Both the position numbers and the translations under genes were made by a program. The notes below the pieces were generated by a model. That model saw only the letters and a program-made list of their open reading frames with translations. It searched no databases and was not told the DNA's origin. From an uncultured Gemmatimonadota bacterium (lineage in GTDB: Bacteria > Gemmatimonadota > Gemmatimonadetes > Gemmatimonadales > GWC2-71-9), in contig CAMLHP010000094.1 of the NCBI GenBank assembly GCA_946479805.1, positions 1-8,412 on the forward strand: DNA of 8,412 nt, written 5' to 3'. Positions 6,581-8,412 of the stretch are shown piece by piece. The first letter of the stretch is position 1, and each line of letters begins with the position of its first letter.

Positions 6581-8412
6581 TCAGACCAGGGCGGCGGCGT
6601 CAAGAATCAGCGCCGGTGCCCCGTCTGCGAGAATGGTGGCTCCTCCGAGGAAGGGCGGCAGCCCGTCCGGTGCCTCGAAGGGTTCTACGACGATGTCCTG
6701 CTGGCCGAGCAGCCGGTCCACCACGAGGGCGGCGCGGCGCTCGCCCACTTCCAGGATGATACCTGGCCGCCGCGCGGGGGTGGCGCCGTCGATTCCCACT
6801 TGCCGGCGGAGATGCACCGTGGGGATGGCCTGCTCACGAACGACGATCGCCTCGCGATCGCGCACCGCGGAGACCTGGCGGGAATCGAATTCCACCGTCT
6901 CCGCCACGAACGCGATGGGGACTGCGTAGCGCTCCTCGCCCACGCCCGCCAGCAGCGCGCGAACGATCGCGAGCGTCAGCGGCACCCGCATCGTCCAGGT
7001 GGTGCCCTTCCCCTGCTCGCTGGTGACCGACAGCGTGCCACCCAGCGCGCGCGCCCGGGTAACGGCGATGTCGATACCGACTCCCCGTCCCGAGACGCCG
7101 CTCACCCTCGTGGCGGTGCTGAAGCCCGCGCGCGCCAGGATCCGGAGCAGCAAGTCGTCGCCCAGCACCGTGACATCGGCGCCGATGGACCCGTCGCGCC
7201 TCCCCCGCGCGAGGATGGCCTCGCGATCGATCCCGCGGCCGTCGTCGGCAACCCGGATGGCGACAGTGTTCCGCTCGCGCGATGCGCTGAGCCGCAACCG
7301 TCCCTCGGCGGGCTTCCCGGCGGCGATGCGATCGGCGGGAGACTCGATGCCGTGATCCAGCGCATTCCGGATCAGGTGGAGCAGCGGCTCACCGATCTCG
7401 TCGAGCACCGCACGGTCGAGCTCGATGCTGCCACCTTCCTCCTCGACCCGTACCTGCTTGCCCAGCTCGCGCGCGAGGTCCCGGGCCACCCGGGGAAAGC
7501 GGTCGAAAACCTCCGCCACCGGACTCATGCGCGCGGCCAGCACTTCGGCCTGCAGGGCGCTGACCAGGCGCGAGATACGCTCCGAGGTCTCGCCCAGCTC
7601 GGTCTCGCCATTTCGCACAGCGAGGTCGGCCAGCCGGTTGCGCGCGACGACCAGTTCTCCCACCTGCTTCATGAGGGCGTCGAGCCGGCCGAGGTCAACC
7701 CGGATCTGGCGGCGTGCAGCCACGGTCTCACCCTGGGCAGCGTCCCCCACCAGCACCTGCTCCACGTCGCCTGCCGCGCGAATGGCTGCTTCCACCATCC
7801 CGTCGTCGAGGTCGCCCGTCAGCCGGAACGTGAAGCGGCCGTCGAATTCATCTCGCTCGAACATGTGCGCGCCGGGACGTACATCCTGCACCCTGCCCAG
7901 CGCCTCCGCCCGACGGAGTGCCAGCAGCGCCCGGCCCCCGCGAAGGGGCGCCGTCGGTCGGATGACCACCTCGACCAGGCGCGACCGGGCCGGAATTGCC
8001 TCGGCCTGCCCCCCCTCGTCAGATGCGACAGTGGCAGCCGTGGAACCCGCCGCCGAATCGAGCTCCGCCAGCAGCCCGGCGTATTCGCCTTCGGCCTCAA
8101 CCTCGCCCCGCCCGACCCGGCCCACCGCGGTGGTCAGTGCGTCGATGGCAGAGAACAGCAGCTGGACCGCTTCGGGAGACGCGGCCACACGGCCGCCCCG
8201 GATCGCGTCCAGCAGGCTCTCGGTGTGGTGCGCCAGCGCGGCCACCGTGTCGTGACCCATGGTCGCGGCCATGCCCTTGATCGTGTGGATGGCGCGAAAG
8301 AGGTTGCCCAGCGGCTCCGCGGCGGTCAGATCCCGTTCCCACTCGAGCAGGGACTGGTTGCATGCCGCGAGGTGTTCGCGGCTTTCGGCCAGGAAGAGCG
8401 CAGCGTACTTCG
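6581..8412 (-). CDS. cheA: CheA chemotaxis-family histidine kinase (5' end cut by window)
   Basis: This is the autophosphorylating kinase of a chemosensory array, which passes phosphate from a P1 histidine to response regulators. 609 residues are visible and the frame stays open to the window edge; typical N-termini suggest only a few residues are missing. Numbering from the first visible codon (8410): P1/HPt covers about 1-115 with phospho-acceptor His42 in AIHTIKG (codon 8285-8287). A P2-like regulator-binding domain spans about 142-221 and a P3 dimerisation helix pair about 235-300. P4 ATPase covers about 300-476, with N box HLIRNALDHGIE (345-356), G1 DDGRGID (389-395) and G2 SGRGVGID (440-447). 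A CheW-like P5 domain runs from 477 to the end. All key residues are intact and there is no fused receiver, unlike FrzE. The ATG at 8272 is internal to P1, directly after HTIKG, and is not the start. The next gene, cheC, begins 12 bases after the TGA. Family identity is certain; the pathway it serves is inferred from context. Confidence 0.97.
   Translation of the reverse strand, partial: KYAALFLAESREHLAACNQSLLEWERDLTAAEPLGNLFRAIHTIKGMAATMGHDTVAALAHHTESLLDAIRGGRVAASPEAVQLLFSAIDALTTAVGRVGRGEVEAEGEYAGLLAELDSAAGSTAATVASDEGGQAEAIPARSRLVEVVIRPTAPLRGGRALLALRRAEALGRVQDVRPGAHMFERDEFDGRFTFRLTGDLDDGMVEAAIRAAGDVEQVLVGDAAQGETVAARRQIRVDLGRLDALMKQVGELVVARNRLADLAVRNGETELGETSERISRLVSALQAEVLAARMSPVAEVFDRFPRVARDLARELGKQVRVEEEGGSIELDRAVLDEIGEPLLHLIRNALDHGIESPADRIAAGKPAEGRLRLSASRERNTVAIRVADDGRGIDREAILARGRRDGSIGADVTVLGDDLLLRILARAGFSTATRVSGVSGRGVGIDIAVTRARALGGTLSVTSEQGKGTTWTMRVPLTLAIVRALLAGVGEERYAVPIAFVAETVEFDSRQVSAVRDREAIVVREQAIPTVHLRRQVGIDGATPARRPGIILEVGERRAALVVDRLLGQQDIVVEPFEAPDGLPPFLGGATILADGAPALILDAAALV

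Noticed and set aside
8270..8272. ATG at 8272 as the cheA start
   Set aside because: The same frame continues upstream to the window edge and encodes the first half of the HPt domain including the phospho-acceptor histidine, so this ATG is internal.

Overview
The window is a single, tightly packed minus-strand gene run of eight coding regions with no intergenic gap longer than 12 bases. It looks like one internal piece of a polycistronic operon. Both ends cut genes: the 5' end of cheA lies just past base 8412, and the 3' end of an mglA-type GTPase gene lies before base 1. I see no RNA genes, mobile elements, CRISPR arrays, terminators or internal promoters. The DNA is GC-rich with G/C at most wobble positions. 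That composition, the Che proteins and an MglA/MglB pair suggest a Gram-negative bacterium with regulated surface motility or polarity. Gemmatimonadota or a myxobacterium-like or other deep lineage is plausible, but I cannot settle the phylum from this sequence.

In transcription order (right to left) the genes are: cheA histidine kinase (8412-6581, missing only a few N-terminal residues); cheC CheY-P phosphatase (6568-5948); an 893-residue all-TPR scaffold protein (5935-3254); a PATAN/DUF4388 protein with a winged-helix-like middle and C-terminal TPRs (3250-2096); a TPR protein with a C-terminal roadblock/LC7-like domain (2103-1207); a minimal 116-residue roadblock protein with a GTG start (1210-860); an MglB-like roadblock protein with an MglB-type C-terminal tail (860-399); and an MglA-type small GTPase (397-1, partial).

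The genes divide into a chemosensory input half (CheA, CheC), a central adaptor half built of TPR and PATAN domains, and a small-GTPase output half (two roadblock proteins plus the TPR-roadblock fusion, then the GTPase). In Myxococcus the Frz chemosensory system controls cell reversals by acting on the MglA/MglB polarity switch, but its genes lie apart from mglBA. Here a CheA/CheC module and an MglB/MglA module are in the same transcription unit, joined by three candidate adaptor proteins. The simplest reading is a self-contained pathway from chemosensory array to MglA polarity switch, probably acting on type IV pili or gliding. That reading is inference from gene context and domain content. 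No CheY, CheW, CheR, CheB, CheD or chemoreceptor gene is in the window; if present, some may lie upstream beyond 8412.
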